Source: Cycas panzhihuaensis
Lineage: Eukaryota; Cycadophyta
Length of the DNA: 64,000 nucleotides
Assembly: GCA_023213395.1 (NCBI GenBank)
Contig: CM041465.1
Coordinates: 104,415,741-104,479,740 of the forward strand
Direction of reading: 5' to 3'
Shown here: positions 32,577 to 44,962 of the stretch, piece by piece
How positions within the stretch are numbered: the first letter of the stretch is position 1
Layout of the letters: every line of letters begins with the position of its first letter
Program-made: the position numbers and the translations under genes
Notes under the pieces: model-generated
Told to the model about the DNA's origin: nothing
Database searches by the model: none
What the model saw: the letters and a program-made list of their open reading frames with translations, nothing else

Positions 32577-35500
32577 TGTTTCTCGGCTACTAGGAATGGG
32601 TTCTTGGCAAGTTGACTAAGGTAAGTATAGGTATATTTCTAGCCTTTACCTTTGTTACTTCTATAGAAAGGTAAGCAGAAGCACCATTTTACTGCATGGC
32701 TGACTCACGCATTTGAGTGATCACCTAACATCTATTACTTGATCATATCTCCTGATACTCTTTCAGCATATAACGATTAGTGGGACATGCATCACCATGG
32801 CACTCCATAACCCTCCTATGCACCTCCATATTGTCCTAAGCATCACTAGGCCTGTGTGATCCGTTACATCCCCCTTGACACATCGCAACCCTTAGCACCC
32901 TGCTAAGTGTGATTGGTACATCTTTATTCCAGTTATCAGTTTCCTGGGAATCCCACCACTCTAGTACCCCATCTGGTTTAGGTCATCCTCTTCATATGAC
33001 TATCCTCAGCCACTTGGACAGAGGGCCAGCCCCTCCTAGGCCTGGGGTACCCTTTTCTAGGGCTCCCAGCCATGCCCTTTTTGCCCTATTTTGTCTCTGT
33101 CACTGCATCGCAGCAAATGTCATGGTACCGTGGTAAACTTTGTGGTACCACAAAGTTTATCATGGGGCGACTGTTACTTAATATTTTTTAAAATCTGCCG
33201 TAGTAAATTTCACTTTTTTTGTGAAATTACCAAGTGATTTCGACTTCTGCCAGGTCCTATCCTAACCCTAATAATCCATTCAGTCTAGGATTAGGTATAA
33301 AGCCCAAAAGAACCTCATTTTCCTCCTCTTCTTCCATCTACTCTCCTCTCTTCTCCTTCTGTCACAAGTAGTTTTCTACAAGAAGCCCTGCAACACCTGA
33401 GTTCCTTGTGCTCTAGCTTGAGATCTGCCCTCTTTAGCTTAGATCTGCGGTATCAGGCTTGCCAACAAACGTCTTTAAGCAAGGATTCACTCCAAGTTTT
33501 GCCCCCATGCCCTTTCAATAAGTTTCAATAAGTTTGTTTCCAAATTACATCATTCTCCCAAGGATCCACCTGTAAGGACCTTAGATCTGTTATTTCCTAT
33601 TGTTTTCAGGGGCAAACCTGCATCCAACTCAATCCAGTAGGTATTATCTCATTTTTGCTCCATTTATTTCCTTTAAACTATCTTATAAGAGGTTAGATCA
33701 TTAAGAATATCTTTTCTTTTTTCTTTTTTCCAGTGCATGCAGGAGGCATACCCTCCATTCCCTTATTTTCTACCCACATCATCTTCCTACCCTCTCTTGG
33801 TATTTTCTAGGGAGGCTGCAAGACAGGATCCAAAAGAGTGAGAGAAATGAGCCAAGGTAGGTTCCGTACCCAACTAGGCCTACTCCTCAAGGGCAACCCC
33901 CTTCTCATCTTTCCTCTCTTCCACTCGTGTCTTTCTTGAGCTACCAGGGACTCTATAAAAATAGGCCAGCACTAGATATGAGTGTATACAGCCCCTTGTT
34001 ACATTGTTTCCAAGCCTAAGTGCCTCTCTTAGGTAGTTTTTCTAGCCCCAAATAGTGTCTCTGATCCACCTTGGGTCTTGGCTTGGCTAACATTACAATT
34101 TGCTGCATGTAGCAACACTTGCAATATAGTCAACATTTGTAAACCTCATGCTATTTATTTCTCATATTATTTGCTACCATTAGGCTATCCCAACCTATTG
34201 TTTCCTATGCCTAAGGATAGCATGGAGGTATATTTATTGGAGGGTTAGCCATTTTGAGGCTAACCTCCTTTATCCCTTGCCTTGTGTTGTTGTCTTTGGA
34301 GAGATTTGGAGTTGTCATTTGGTTGGAAGTTTACTTAACTTAAAGTACTTTAACTTACATTTTTAGCATTTTATAGTTGTATGTATACATATATTTGCTT
34401 GGCATTCTAGTAGCCCCTTGGAAAAGGGAAGAAAACCTTTGTGATTACAGGTTTATCATTCCATATGCAGAGAAGGACAAACTGCTATAATCTGGGTGCA
34501 TTCTTTGCTTTCCTTTTCCTTGGTTATCTTTTAGCTTTGGGCATAGCTTTTCTTCCTTACTTTTTTTGCTTTCTCCCTTTTTGCTTCAGGGAAGCTAAGG
34601 AAGCCCCTACGCTACCCATGTGTTAGGGGAAGGAAAAGAAGAAGCGAGTGTGGCACAAGATAGGAACTTTGTTTTAGTTGCATCAATTCTCCATGTACGC
34701 TACCTCTCTCTTATAGACCTTTTCTCTACTTCACTCTTAAGTTTACATTTTTGCATGAAAAGAACATAAAGGAAAAAGATAAAAGGGAACCGACTTACAT
34801 CATTCATTTGCACATTTGTTTGCACTTTAGGAAAGAGCATTCTATAGGAGATATCCCCTTTCCTCTTTCTATTTAATTGCATATAACCCCTAGGGTTTAC
34901 ATTATTGTTATGCATTTTGTGTGATAGATTTGTTTGTCTCTTTCCTTCCCCTTTCCCTTGCTTAAAGTAAAATGAGAGCGAGGATTTATATTTGAGAGAA
35001 AATGAGAGGAAAAAGTATATTTATTATCTTTTATACATATATGCTTCATTTACCTCTTGTTTGCATGCATAAATTATTAGTTACCATTTCACTATTGCAC
35101 ATATGAGGTAGACTCCCTCGCACATAGGGTGGTGGGAACTTCTTCTGCCACCATTCTTTGTTCTTCTAACACTCCCTTTAGGTGGGTTAGTTTAAGGAGA
35201 ACGTGTCCCCTAAGACTTCCTCCTTTAACCCCATCATACCTACACCAACTTAATAACCTTGTCACTCCCTCCTTTAGGTTGGTTTCATCCATAAGATGGT
35301 CGCCCAACATCACCCTTACAAACAGATACCTCCTACCACTCACCTATATACATCCCATCTACATCCCTTTGCCTTTCACAAGGATCCACTTCATTGTTGG
35401 GTCTTGCCTTTCTCTTCTAACCATCCAAGGGTGGGAAGACCTCTATTTTGAGGTTACTCAGGCAATCGAGGATATCCCTCGCTTGTGCTACCCTGAAACC

Positions 35501-35683
35501 AAAGCTAAGTTACCTAAAAGAAGTTGTACACCATTCGTGGGTCTTGAACCTACGTTCTGACACACAGACGTCCTGTGTGGGTGTTTCCTTTCACTTGTTA
35601 GATTGACCCCTTCACTCTGGAGCCTTCCATTAATAGTCCTAATCCTAACTAGGTGTAGTTACCATCCTATAGACATGATTCCA
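32577..35683 (+). repeat. TE4 5' LTR (3107 bp)
   Basis: It starts TGTTTCTCGG and ends GATTCCA before the PBS. It contains the palindromic block CATGGTACCGTGGTAAACTT plus ACCACAAAGTTT (33120-33165). The best TATA box of the window, AGGTATAAAGCC (33294-33305), is followed by a CT-rich tract (33313-33360), a plausible transcription start. The 3' LTR is off the window. No gene was seen. Confidence 0.92.
33296..33301 (+). promoter_or_regulatory. TE4 LTR TATA box
   Basis: TATAAA in GGTATAAAGCC is followed about 25 bp downstream by a pyrimidine-rich stretch. The position matches the GATAAA boxes in the LTRs of TE1, TE3 and TE5. Confidence 0.6.
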
Positions 35684-35684
35684 C

Positions 35685-35702
35685 TGGCGACCATACTGGA
35701 GA
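35685..35702 (+). other. TE4 primer binding site
   Basis: TGGCGACCATACTGGAGA lies one base after the LTR-terminal CA at 35683 and matches the TE1 PBS except for one G-to-A change. The right arm of the flanking inverted repeat is weakened (GCCAAT). Confidence 0.75.
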
Positions 35703-35849
35703 TCTGCCAATAAGGAAATTAGTCTTTCTCCTTATTCCTGTTGGTACTACTACCTCTTGGTGGCTTTCCTTTTTGGTCTTGTTGGGTAGCCCCTAATGCG
35801 TGCACTACCTTGTTTCTCTTTTCTTCTAAGCACATAGGTAGGACTTGCA

Positions 35850-37824
35850 TGTGGCAATTCTCATGTCATTTACGAGGCCTACCTCTGTTGTTGGAAGAGC
35901 TTTCATATCATTCCCTTCCCACATCAGATTCTGATTTGATCTTGGAGGGGTCTCTTTCAGATTAGGCATACCACGCTTATATGTCTAATTCCCTTGAGCC
36001 ACCTACTTCCTTCTAAAGGTCTTCCCAAGGAAGCGAAGATCCCATCTATTATCCAAGTGATGAGCAATACCCCCAATCTCACCATTCCTCTACTCACAGA
36101 GTAGAGCCTTCATCTCCTTTAGAGTTTCACCACCACATGGTGATTCTCACAAGAATTGTCCCGCGGGGCATGCTTCGTATGAGGCTCCTTCTACCTCTTA
36201 TGACCAAGCGAATAACCCTCTTGCTGATGTAGTAGAATCCTTAAGCCAATGTTTGTAAGCCGCCCGTCTCCAACCACACTCAAAGTGGTTTGAGAATGTC
36301 TTGTGAAGCATTGTGCTCCCTTCTTCTACGTCTCCATCACCTCGCTCATCTCATCCAACTCCCTTACCCACGATGAGCCTGCTTCTTACCTCTTCTTCTT
36401 CTCCCCATGGTGTATGTTCCTTGGGGACCACTTAGGGCATATCATCTTCTCAACTTAGGTTGAGCATGCCACCATCTAGTCAAATGACTAGTCCTCCTCC
36501 CACCATTATTTATCCACCACCTACTAGACCTAGGGGACCCATGTGTCCCCCTACTTCTAGTCACATGGGGTCCGTCCCTACATACTCCCAATACCAACCT
36601 AGGGACCCTTCTCTCTATATACCTCCTAGTTACACTACTTAACCATGGGGGCACGGTAAAGGGAACTCCTTACCTGCTTATGAGGTGGATGCTTTGCATC
36701 CTTATGGGGTCACGCCACCCACGGGCAACCCATATGGGCAAAATCTAATCCCTCATTCCTCTTTTCTACCATCCTGTATGGTACTACACCGCGCCTTTAC
36801 AAGGAGGGCCAACTCCTTCCTAAGGCATTTTCCTCCATGCTCTTTTTCAACAAGGAGCATTCCCTCTATGAGGGATGGGTCCATCACACCTATCCGCTCC
36901 CATGTCAATTTCTTCAAATGTGGGATTCATGCCTCCTTACCAAGCAGTGGGAGGACAACATCCCCTTTTGAACCAAACCCTCTAAGGAGGATTTGGGCAA
37001 ACCTACCTACCGTCATGTCTAGTTTCCATTGACTCTATGGTCTAGTCAAGGGCACATCCCTTTATGGACTATCAGTCAACCCCCTTATCCATTGAGGCAT
37101 TAAGAATTAACTTACCGCCTCACCCTCCTGAAGTCCCCAAATTTGATGGGACTTCATCGCAGGACCCAACAGAGCATGTCTGTAGTTTCTCTATGGCATG
37201 CATCAACTACTGGGCCTACGACCATATCCTCATGAAACTATTCCTACGATCTCTTCAAGGTGATACCCTTAAATGGTTTTATCACCTGTCCATGCATTCT
37301 ATTTTTTTCATTCCAGTAGCTCGTGGATGAGTTCGTCAACTATTTTGACGTGGCTCATCCATTTGAGAGCGGGATGAAATCCCTTTTGTCACTTAAACAA
37401 GGTTATGATAAAATGAATTATGACTTTGTAAGATATTTCCATAACCTCCTTCATTCCACCAAGGCAATTTTGCCCAAAGAGTTGAAGAGGGACCTTTTTG
37501 TTAATGCCCTTCACCCAGAAGTCCACATAGAAGTCCTCAAAATGGGGATAACTACATGTGACTCTGCCATAGCAAAGTGCTTGGCACTCAAGGCCATTGA
37601 GATCTAGGCTAGACTCAAGAAACCTCTAAAGTCCTCAGAACGATGTGAGCTACCCCCACCACCACAAGAAACCAAAACTCAATAACCCAATAGGTCTTCT
37701 TCTCATTTTGCCAATAAGACCCTAGATCCTCTCACTTTAGCTATACGTTCATTCGAACGTACTATGAAGGAGCTCAAGCTTTAAGCTCCTTCATCCCCTA
37801 TATCTAACAAGCTAGTCCACCAGG
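35850..37824 (+). pseudogene. gag: TE4 gag, part before the TE5 insertion
   Basis: It begins with a decayed homologue of the TE1 start (MWQFSCHLRGLPLLLEE at about 35850). A Pro/Ser-rich region with many stops follows, then the gag domain. The gag domain is split by a 1-nt change near 37320, where KWFYHLSMHSIFF and DEFVNYFDVAHPFESGMKS lie in different frames. The frame is open at 37064-37330 and 37323-37607. It stops at the TE5 insertion in the codons before the basic linker. Confidence 0.88.
37820..37824. repeat. TE5 target site duplication, left (CCAGG)
   Basis: CCAGG here and CCAGG at 54286-54290 flank TE5 exactly. Confidence 0.95.
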
Positions 37825-40328
37825 TGAAACGCTCGCTACGGGGCGGTGATCCTACGTCTAGCAAAGAGATATAAGAATGCACTATGCTAACTAAGCTAGG
37901 CAGCAAGGACCTCACCTTGCAGGCGCCCGTGCACGGAGCGTGGGATTCGGACCCAAGGTGCCTGGTTGCTTCTAGGTAGCCGTGCAAAACAAGGCCTTCC
38001 TACCCTTCGGATGGTCGAGAAGGAGAGGGAATGCCTTGCGCGTTGCATCTTCTCAAGGCAATGAGAAGGCAACGAAGGGAAGGGCAACTAACTAATGTGC
38101 AAGCAAATGTGGTAAAGGTGCAACGGAGGGGCAGCTCGGATACGATGCAAATGGGCTATCTATGCTATGCTATATAAAGCAAGAAATAATACAAGAAGAT
38201 GAATGCTTTCCCTTTTTCTTTATGTACTTTTACAATTTCCTAACTACTCAGACAAATGCATAAAAAGGAAATAGTGTAAAAGGGGATACACAGGAAGCAA
38301 GGGGAATACCTGGATCTGGCGCCTGAATGGAGGTGCAGCTTATCTCTCTAGGTCCCACTCCTTCTTTCTCCATTCTCTATGCATGTGACACCGATCGGCA
38401 GTAGTTGCTGGAGGCGATGGAAGAGGGGTTCACTTACCTCCCCTTAAGCATGCAAAACCAAATAAAGCGGAAGAAACGGAAAAAAGCTTAAAACTAAAGA
38501 AAGAGAGGCACTACGTAGGGAACTAACCTGCAATGGGCATGTCCCACGTATCACTCCACCAATGCGTGATCCTGCAAACAAGTAAGAAGGACACCTTCCT
38601 CTCAGGAGAGAGGCCACAAGATATACCAAGAAATATATATATATATATAAACTGAAATCAACTGAAACTAAGATTTGAGCTAAGCATAGGAATATAACCG
38701 AATGAAATAACAGTATATAAGAAACACCCTCACCACCATGTACCATGAAAACACTCGAAATGGGACGGAGTATAGCCTCAGGATGGCTAACTCACCCACG
38801 GGAGACCTCCACGAAACTCGAGAAGGAAACACTAGTTGGCAACGGGGTAGTGACGGGTGTCTATGCCAATTGGAATGCTCTAACCAAATCTCCTAAACTC
38901 CCTTAGCCCATTCCCTAAGAAAACGCGAATGACAAAGGGAAAGAGGACAAGGGACGAAACCCTTGGGAAGAAGGATAGCAATGGGGGATGGAACCCCGCC
39001 TACCTCCCTCAAGTCCTCATATGTACACCTTTACACCGGCTAACTAAGGAAAGGGTGGAAGAGATAGCTTAGGGAAAATGGAGGGGCTCCAAAGAAATGT
39101 CGGGAAGGTACCTCTAATCTAGAGCAACACTATGAGGAGAACTGTAGCTAGCTAGAATCACATTCATTTAAAAGAAATAAAATAGAAAAAAGAAATGAAT
39201 TACTTTGCAAGTAAAAATAAGAAGTACCTTATATGGGGAAGATTAATCATGTACGTTGCCACTTGGAACAGTAGCAATAAATAACATATAAGGACTAGTT
39301 ATGAGTAGTTCTTGCAAGAGTATGGATGAAGGAAATCCTTGCAAGTTAGGAGCCTTGGAAGTTAGCTCTTGAAGCAGCTTTTTGGATGAAGGAGTCCCTT
39401 GAATCTTTGAGCACCTGCAAAGAAGAATGGAGACTGCTGTGGAGAGCAGTAGGGGGCAACAATGGCCCTGCAAATCTAGCTGATGGCAGCCCACTTCACC
39501 TTTGTCCAATTGTTGTGTATGAAGTTTTCTATTTCTGTGTGTTTTCCTTGTGTTAAAGTTAGAAATTCTCCTTAGAAGTTTGAAAAATGGCCAAAGGATC
39601 TGAAAAAAATGGGGAGCAAAATCCCCTTTATCCCCCCTATTCACAGCAGGTGAATGTTGGGGATGTCAGGGCGACTCGAATCAATCAATGCCACATGGAA
39701 GTTTTGCGAAAAAAATGGAAACTGTCGCGTGGTTCTCTTTTTTTAAATTTCAAATAGTCGTACCACGGCAAACTTTCTTGATCATCAAGAACTCTATGGT
39801 ACCAAGAACTCTACTAAGATCGCTAAGTTTACACAGATCACTGGAATCAAAAAAAGAGAAAAAAGAGCAGAAATATGAGGTTTTGAGGTAAAAACAAAGG
39901 CTAAACATGAATTAGAGCAGTTGAGGGAATGCCCAGGCAGTGGGCAAGTACCCAAAACAATGCAAAGAGTCCTAACTAAGGATTAAATCAGACTTAGGAA
40001 GGACTGCAACATAAGCAACATGTTGTAACGAGGGTAAAAAGGACTGACGGAAACATCCCGGGAGACCATGGAGACACCATGGGTGGCTGTGCACCATACG
40101 GGGTGTAGCATTCGCTGAGGAATGCCCCCGCTGTGAGTCATCATAGGTTGATGGTGTGCCATACGCACATGCATTATGAGCAAGTAGAAAAGTAATGCGT
40201 GCAGGTAGGCATATATCAAGCAACCTACTCTAAATAACCTCAATCAAGCATGGGCAAAAAAAGTAAGAAAATATACCTAAACAAACCTACATCGATGTGT
40301 CTCGAGTCCATTCCCGAGGCTGGAAACA
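37825..40328 (-). repeat. TE5 3' LTR (2504 bp)
   Basis: It reads TGAAACGCTCGC...GGAAACA on the plus strand. It differs from the 5' LTR mostly by transitions, except around the palindromic block (39760-39840). There it contains CTTGATCATCAAG and altered AAGAACTCT units absent from the partner LTR. An exon-like 44-nt block with AG and GT flanks is at 38528-38571. Confidence 0.95.
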
Positions 40329-40688
40329 TCGCCCCTAAGCAGAGCCGTACTGCTCGGAAGCGTAACGTGATGGTGAATGCTGACAATCAAAGATATGAGT
40401 AGCACATGTATGTATATATATATATATATAAGCAATAAAGAGCAGCACGTGGGCCAAGGGCATAGGCGAGTGTCATGGCGGAACGCGTGGACAAGGGAGA
40501 TGGAGACGAGGACAATGTAGGGGCTGCCTACACATCATCTAACATTGACCTGTAAATGAAATAAGCAAGTAAAAGGGGATGCCCCCATTACCGAAGTGCA
40601 ACGTGAAGTAAGAGGGCATCCAGTAAATAGAGCAAGCAATCTAACTAATAGCAACCGGAGACTTGGGCACGGGCTGGCCATGCAAGCC
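40329..40688 (-). other. TE5 polypurine tract and spacer
   Basis: Next to the LTR the minus strand reads TTAGGGGCGA, a degenerate polypurine tract. A TA tract at 40413-40430 and the conserved block before the aRNH stop follow. No gene was seen. Confidence 0.6.
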
Positions 40689-41111
40689 TCAGGGGCGGTC
40701 ATCTAGAAGAGGGAGGCGACGCTCAAGGATAAGGCGGACAAGGCTGTCGGCCTCAACATTAAGGTGCCTAGGGATATGCTGAATATCCACTGACAAGAAA
40801 CAAGCCAGAAGAGACCTGGTAGTAGACGCGAGGGTTCTCAGGTGAGGGCATCGTACCTGGTAGACCTGGGTGAGATGGGACACCACGACCTGAGAATCGC
40901 AAAACAACACGATGGACCTGCGATGGAAATAGAGAGCATTAGTAAGGGCTTCAATAATGGCCGTGTACTCAGCTTCGTTATTGGTAGCCTCAGGAAGAAA
41001 GACCCTAGAACGCAAGAAATTATGTCCGGAGGGGCCGCGAAGAATCCACGCAGCGGCGGAAGGTCCAGGGTTACCGCGACTTCCACCATCGGTAAAAACG
41101 AGAAGGGACAT
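40689..41111 (-). CDS. TE5 second RNase H (aRNH), intact
   Basis: A 140-codon uninterrupted frame encodes a type I RNase H. FTDGGSRGNPGPSAAAWIL carries the first Asp, NNEAEYTAIIEAL the Glu, LFCDSQVVVSHLTQVYQV the second Asp, and HIPRHLNVEADSLV the last Asp. All four metal-binding acids and the glycine loop are intact, making this the best candidate for an active protein in the window. ATG 41111 is preceded by a conserved leader and the shared TATA element at 41638-41647. It complements the inactive pol RNase H of the same element. Expression is unknown. Confidence 0.93.
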   Translation of the reverse strand: MSLLVFTDGGSRGNPGPSAAAWILRGPSGHNFLRSRVFLPEATNNEAEYTAIIEALTNALYFHRRSIVLFCDSQVVVSHLTQVYQVRCPHLRTLASTTRSLLACFLSVDIQHIPRHLNVEADSLVRLILERRLPLLDDRP

Positions 41112-41637
41112 ACCTGAATACTAAACTCTGGTAGCAAACAAATAGCTATGAAAGCAAAATAAAGACTCGAATGGTGAGCGCGAAGGTAGCCGAGAAGGGT
41201 AGGAGGACCTAGCAATGAGGTTACCCGAGAACGAAGGCAAGCAATCCGGCCACTGGCTGAGAGTGGGCGGAGAAAAGACGCCCTAGAGTGCCAAGGGTTG
41301 CTTTGGGAAGCAAAACATGCCCCCAGACAGGGGAGCATTTCCCTTAGGGACCCTAGGAGTGAGAAAGGGCTACGAAAACGAGTCCAGGATAGCAAAACGA
41401 GCCAAATGAGTATAAACTTGGGCATGCATAGGAGTAGCGCGTAAAACAATGCAGAAGGACCCTGACAAAAGTGCGATAATGAGGCGCCATAAATGCCCTT
41501 ACAAGAGAGGGCAGAAAGGGTGTCCATGGAGCACAATGGGCGACAGGGCTAGAAGGCAAAGGCTATCAGGGCAACGAGACAGTCCCAACGACTGTCGCGG
41601 AGCCAGGAACAGAAGAAGTGCCCGTCGGGGCCCCCAG

Positions 41638-41647
41638 CTATATAAGG
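41638..41647. promoter_or_regulatory. TE5 shared TATA element (PMD/aRNH)
   Basis: CTATATAAGG on the plus strand faces the PMD ATG at 41806 (about 160 bp). The complement CCTTATATAG faces aRNH. It is flanked by the same CCCGTCGGGGCC block as in TE1 and TE3. Confidence 0.6.
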
Positions 41648-41805
41648 AAAACTAATGAAAATCAGATTCATTCTCACCGGCTCTCATGCGAAACTAGAGC
41701 CTTTTCCTTACGACGCGGAGTGCTACCCAACTTCAGAGGCACGCAGGAGACGATCTGACCATCAGATTCGAGCATAGAGACAGTCGTTACGATCGCAGGG
41801 ACGAG

Positions 41806-44254
41806 ATGGCGACGGTCAGGCCAGATCCAATGAGTGGATCTCACGAAACCCTTACCATTTCAAAGTTCAAAATTTACTGCTTTTTAGTTAATTTTATGCT
41901 TTTTTATGCCCCTTATGGGCAATTGGATGCCTCTCGGAGTCCGAATTGGACCCAGAAAGAGGCAGGACCTGGGCAGTAGGGAGCCCTGGTCTCGGTGGCC
42001 CCCACGAGGTCCACCACAAAAAAATTTGGATTTTCACGAAACCCCTTTTTAAGGGGTTCTTGTCAGATCTTGCAGCCAAGATCACGATACCGCGATCTTA
42101 GCCGCGGGATCGCTGCAGGAAGGCGATCGCCGCGGAACCCACTCCAAATTTAGCGGTACCGCTAAATTTGGAGCGGTACGCAGACAGAAAACCAGAAAAA
42201 AACTAGAAAAGGGGCCAAACAGTCCCCAAAAATAGAAAAGAAGATCAGACAGATAGCTAGGGACCTAGATGACTGCTAGAGACCACTGACCGACTTTTCC
42301 GATTCAGTAGTTATCGCGGTGGATAACCACGAAAAAGTTGGCATACCGATACTGAGCTACTTAGAGATGGTATCCCAGGAGGACAAGGCGACTCTGAAGA
42401 GGTGTGGCATGTACAAGGCCCTCAAGACCCCCCAGTTCGTGTCAGACCAGAGGCTCCTGGTTGACATAGTGTCACACTGGGACAGGAGGAGGCATGTATT
42501 TTACTTGCCTCAGATAGGCGACATCACGATCACCCCAGGAGATATCAGGCGGATCCTAGGGGTACCAGCGACATGGAGACCCGTGAGGCTGGGAGCGCTG
42601 CCTAGCACTGAGGTAGCACACAAGGAGGTAGCCCAGTTCCTCACAGGGACTGATAGGTGGGAGCGAAGGGGAGCTCCCCTCTAGACTATACTCATGTCTA
42701 AGATTCCTCGGGCGAGGAAGCTCATACTACTATGCATTCCTGGGATTTCCCGGAAAGTAACTACAGGGAGATCCCCGGAGGATGGGTGGACGCAGCGCGC
42801 CGGTGTGAGGCTGGCGAGAGGATGGACTAGGCTACTCTAGTTATGGCGAACCTCATCGCCCAATTAGACACCATCCAGAGATTAGGTAGAGGAGGTTTTT
42901 CTTACAGCACGTTGTTGCAGTGCTGGTTTTTTGATCACTTTGCGGCAATGGCACCAGCAGGGGGGGCATTCCCCATAGCAGGGTGGGCCCCGATAGTCCA
43001 CAGGTGGCAGACGAGGCTCCAAGGGACAGAGGACCAGGCCCATATCCGTCGGTCAGTCGATGCGACATCACTTGACCTCCTCACTCTGACAGACTACATA
43101 GCAAAGCCATATAGAGCAGTGAGGTGGGAGAGTGATGATGGAGCGGGCGGAGCAGGAGCGTCCATCGACGACGATAGCGATGACGATGACGATGACGATG
43201 GCGGCGATGATGGTGATGATAGGGGAGATGGGGCTGGCCCATCATGACCTGCAGGAGAGGCAAGTCCATCATAGTCGCCGAGGAGGGAGGGACCATCCGG
43301 GTTCCGCCGAGAAGGGGCAGGCCCATTAGGAGCTACCGAGACGAGTAGGGTGGCCGAGACCAGGGGTCGCAGACTACAGATCGTCAGGAGATCCGGAGAG
43401 GCGAGGGTCGAGCCAATCCCTGCTAGAGACGAGGTAGAGGCAGAGGATGTACTAGATGATGAGGTACCTGCAGCTGGCAGAGGGCCAGGAGACAAGGATG
43501 TCGCCTGAGCAGAGCAGCCGGTAGCCACGGTAGGTGAGACCTAACCGTTTCCTTAGTCGTTTGACATCTAGATAGATATTTGATTTCATTTTATTATGAT
43601 ATGCAATGAGGATGTACACTGACACACGGCATGTTGTATTGACAGGAGTAGCAGAGGTCCAGAGACTGGTGGAGGCCATGGTGAGGGATATGTTCCCTCA
43701 GGTCTACGCATAAGGGCAACCGCCCATCCAGGCGGAGGATGCGCCCAGATCAGCAGGAGCCTACATGCAGGCATTCGCCCCACTGGCGAGGGTGAGAGAC
43801 ATCTGGGCTGCAGACCCGAGAGCACATGGCATTCCAGTGGACAAAAGAAGAGCTCGACGTGGCCAGGGGCGAACGGGATGAGCTGCGCAGATGGGTCCAG
43901 GCCTTAGAGGCTTAGAGCAGGTTAGGAGGAGATGCAGGGAGTAGCATCCGCCTAGTAGTCCTAGAGGAGCGCCTTAAGGCGATGGAGGAGAAGTTCAGAG
44001 GTATGGAGGAGGGACTTCGAGGTGAGAGGGATCGTATCCAGGTCCGCTATGACCAGCTAGTGGCACAGATGGTCTCGAGGTCGAGCAGGAGCCAGACCCA
44101 TACACAGACAGCAGCTACGACCCCGAGACAGCCTCAGGATGAGGGGAGCGAGGCGGGCAGCTCGCAGAGGCCCAGGAGGAGCCTTAGAGGGATGTGGTCC
44201 CCGGGAGAGGGATCACACAGACCGGGGGATGGCACCCCAGGATCAGGACAGTAG
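41806..44254 (+). pseudogene. TE5 PMD gene, antisense to its own gag-pol
   Basis: Model: exon 1 41806-41829 (MATVRPDP, identical to TE1); intron 1 to the AG at 42307, with donor mutated to ATGAGT; exon 2 about 42308-43533; intron 2 43534-43645 (GTGAGA...GACAG, 112 bp); exon 3 43646-44254. Exon 2 holds an open PMD stretch, 42319-42684 (RRHVFYLPQIGDITITPGDI), then 42843-43247 (LLQCWFFDHFAAMAPAGG) with a poly-Asp tail. A 4-bp deletion near 42745 and several TAG/TGA stops kill the gene. Exon 3 encodes a Glu/Arg-rich helix (EEKFRGMEEGLRGERDRIQ) and a Ser/Arg/Thr-rich end. Confidence 0.76.
42066..42180. repeat. TE5 internal palindromic module array
   Basis: It contains CTCCAAATTTAGCGGTACCG with its inverted partner, and a decayed form of the 30-bp TE1 palindrome (GCCAAGATCACGATACCGCG). 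It is equivalent to 10563-10679 in TE1. Confidence 0.7.
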
Positions 44255-44962
44255 TACTAGAGATGGAGATGTACATATATACAGTTTTGACGGGAAAGCA
44301 CGGGCCTCTAGGGGGTCATATGTAGGCTCACATGATTGTACCTCCCCTGCAAGGATCTCGGCTTCCCACATGCGCGATGTACTATGACATTTTGACATAT
44401 ATATATATACGGGGTAATTGGAACCCTATTTTGACATGAAATGGTGTGTATCATGTATGGTAGAGATAGCATGTATGATCTACTTTTGTAAATGAATATT
44501 TTTTGTATGGTGCAAATGCTTGCATGTTGTAAATGTAAATATGTAAATATGTTTTGTTGTAAATATTTGGTTGTAATATGCATGTGTTTCCTTCCATGTA
44601 TGGCTAAATGTCTAACAGGAGCACACACGTCCACCGTAAGCAGAGGTGATCGAGAGGTGTGAGGTTAGAAATAGAGCGATATGCACGTCCACGGGGGAGC
44701 ATAGTGAAATATGCAAAGGAAACAACAGGCAGGAGAATGGAGTGACGATACTCCACAGTGTCGTCCTAGTCGGGGGATGCCCAACTAGAAGGACGAAGGT
44801 TCCCGAGAGGATACGGGAACGCAGGTTCCGCAGGAGGAACTGGAAGACAGAACGAAAATCCACCTTAAATTGCCATTCTACCCGTGGTTGGGAGGAATGG
44901 GAACAATTTAAAATAGTAGTTTAGGCCCGTTTCGGAGCATGGCAGAGAAAAGAACGGAAAGA
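44255..44962 (-). other. TE5 convergent spacer
   Basis: It has a short AT microsatellite (44397-44409), an AT-rich stretch, and one copy of the post-pol hairpin (about 44865-44925, with ACCCGTGGTTGGGAGGAATGG). No coding signal was seen. Confidence 0.62.

Larger units (their letters stand above)
32577..37824 (+). mobile_element. TE4 left part: 5' LTR and gag
   Basis: TGTTTCTCGGCTACTAGG starts an LTR directly against TE2 integrase. After the LTR and PBS, a heavily decayed gag follows and is interrupted by TE5 at 37824. It resumes at 54286. The TE4 and TE6 LTRs are similar to each other and longer than those of TE1/TE5, so they form a separate subfamily. Confidence 0.93.

Noticed and set aside
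34441-35560. Short open frames in the TE4 LTR (for example 35129-35560)
   Set aside because: They lie inside an LTR, have no homologue in the other LTRs and no recognisable domain.
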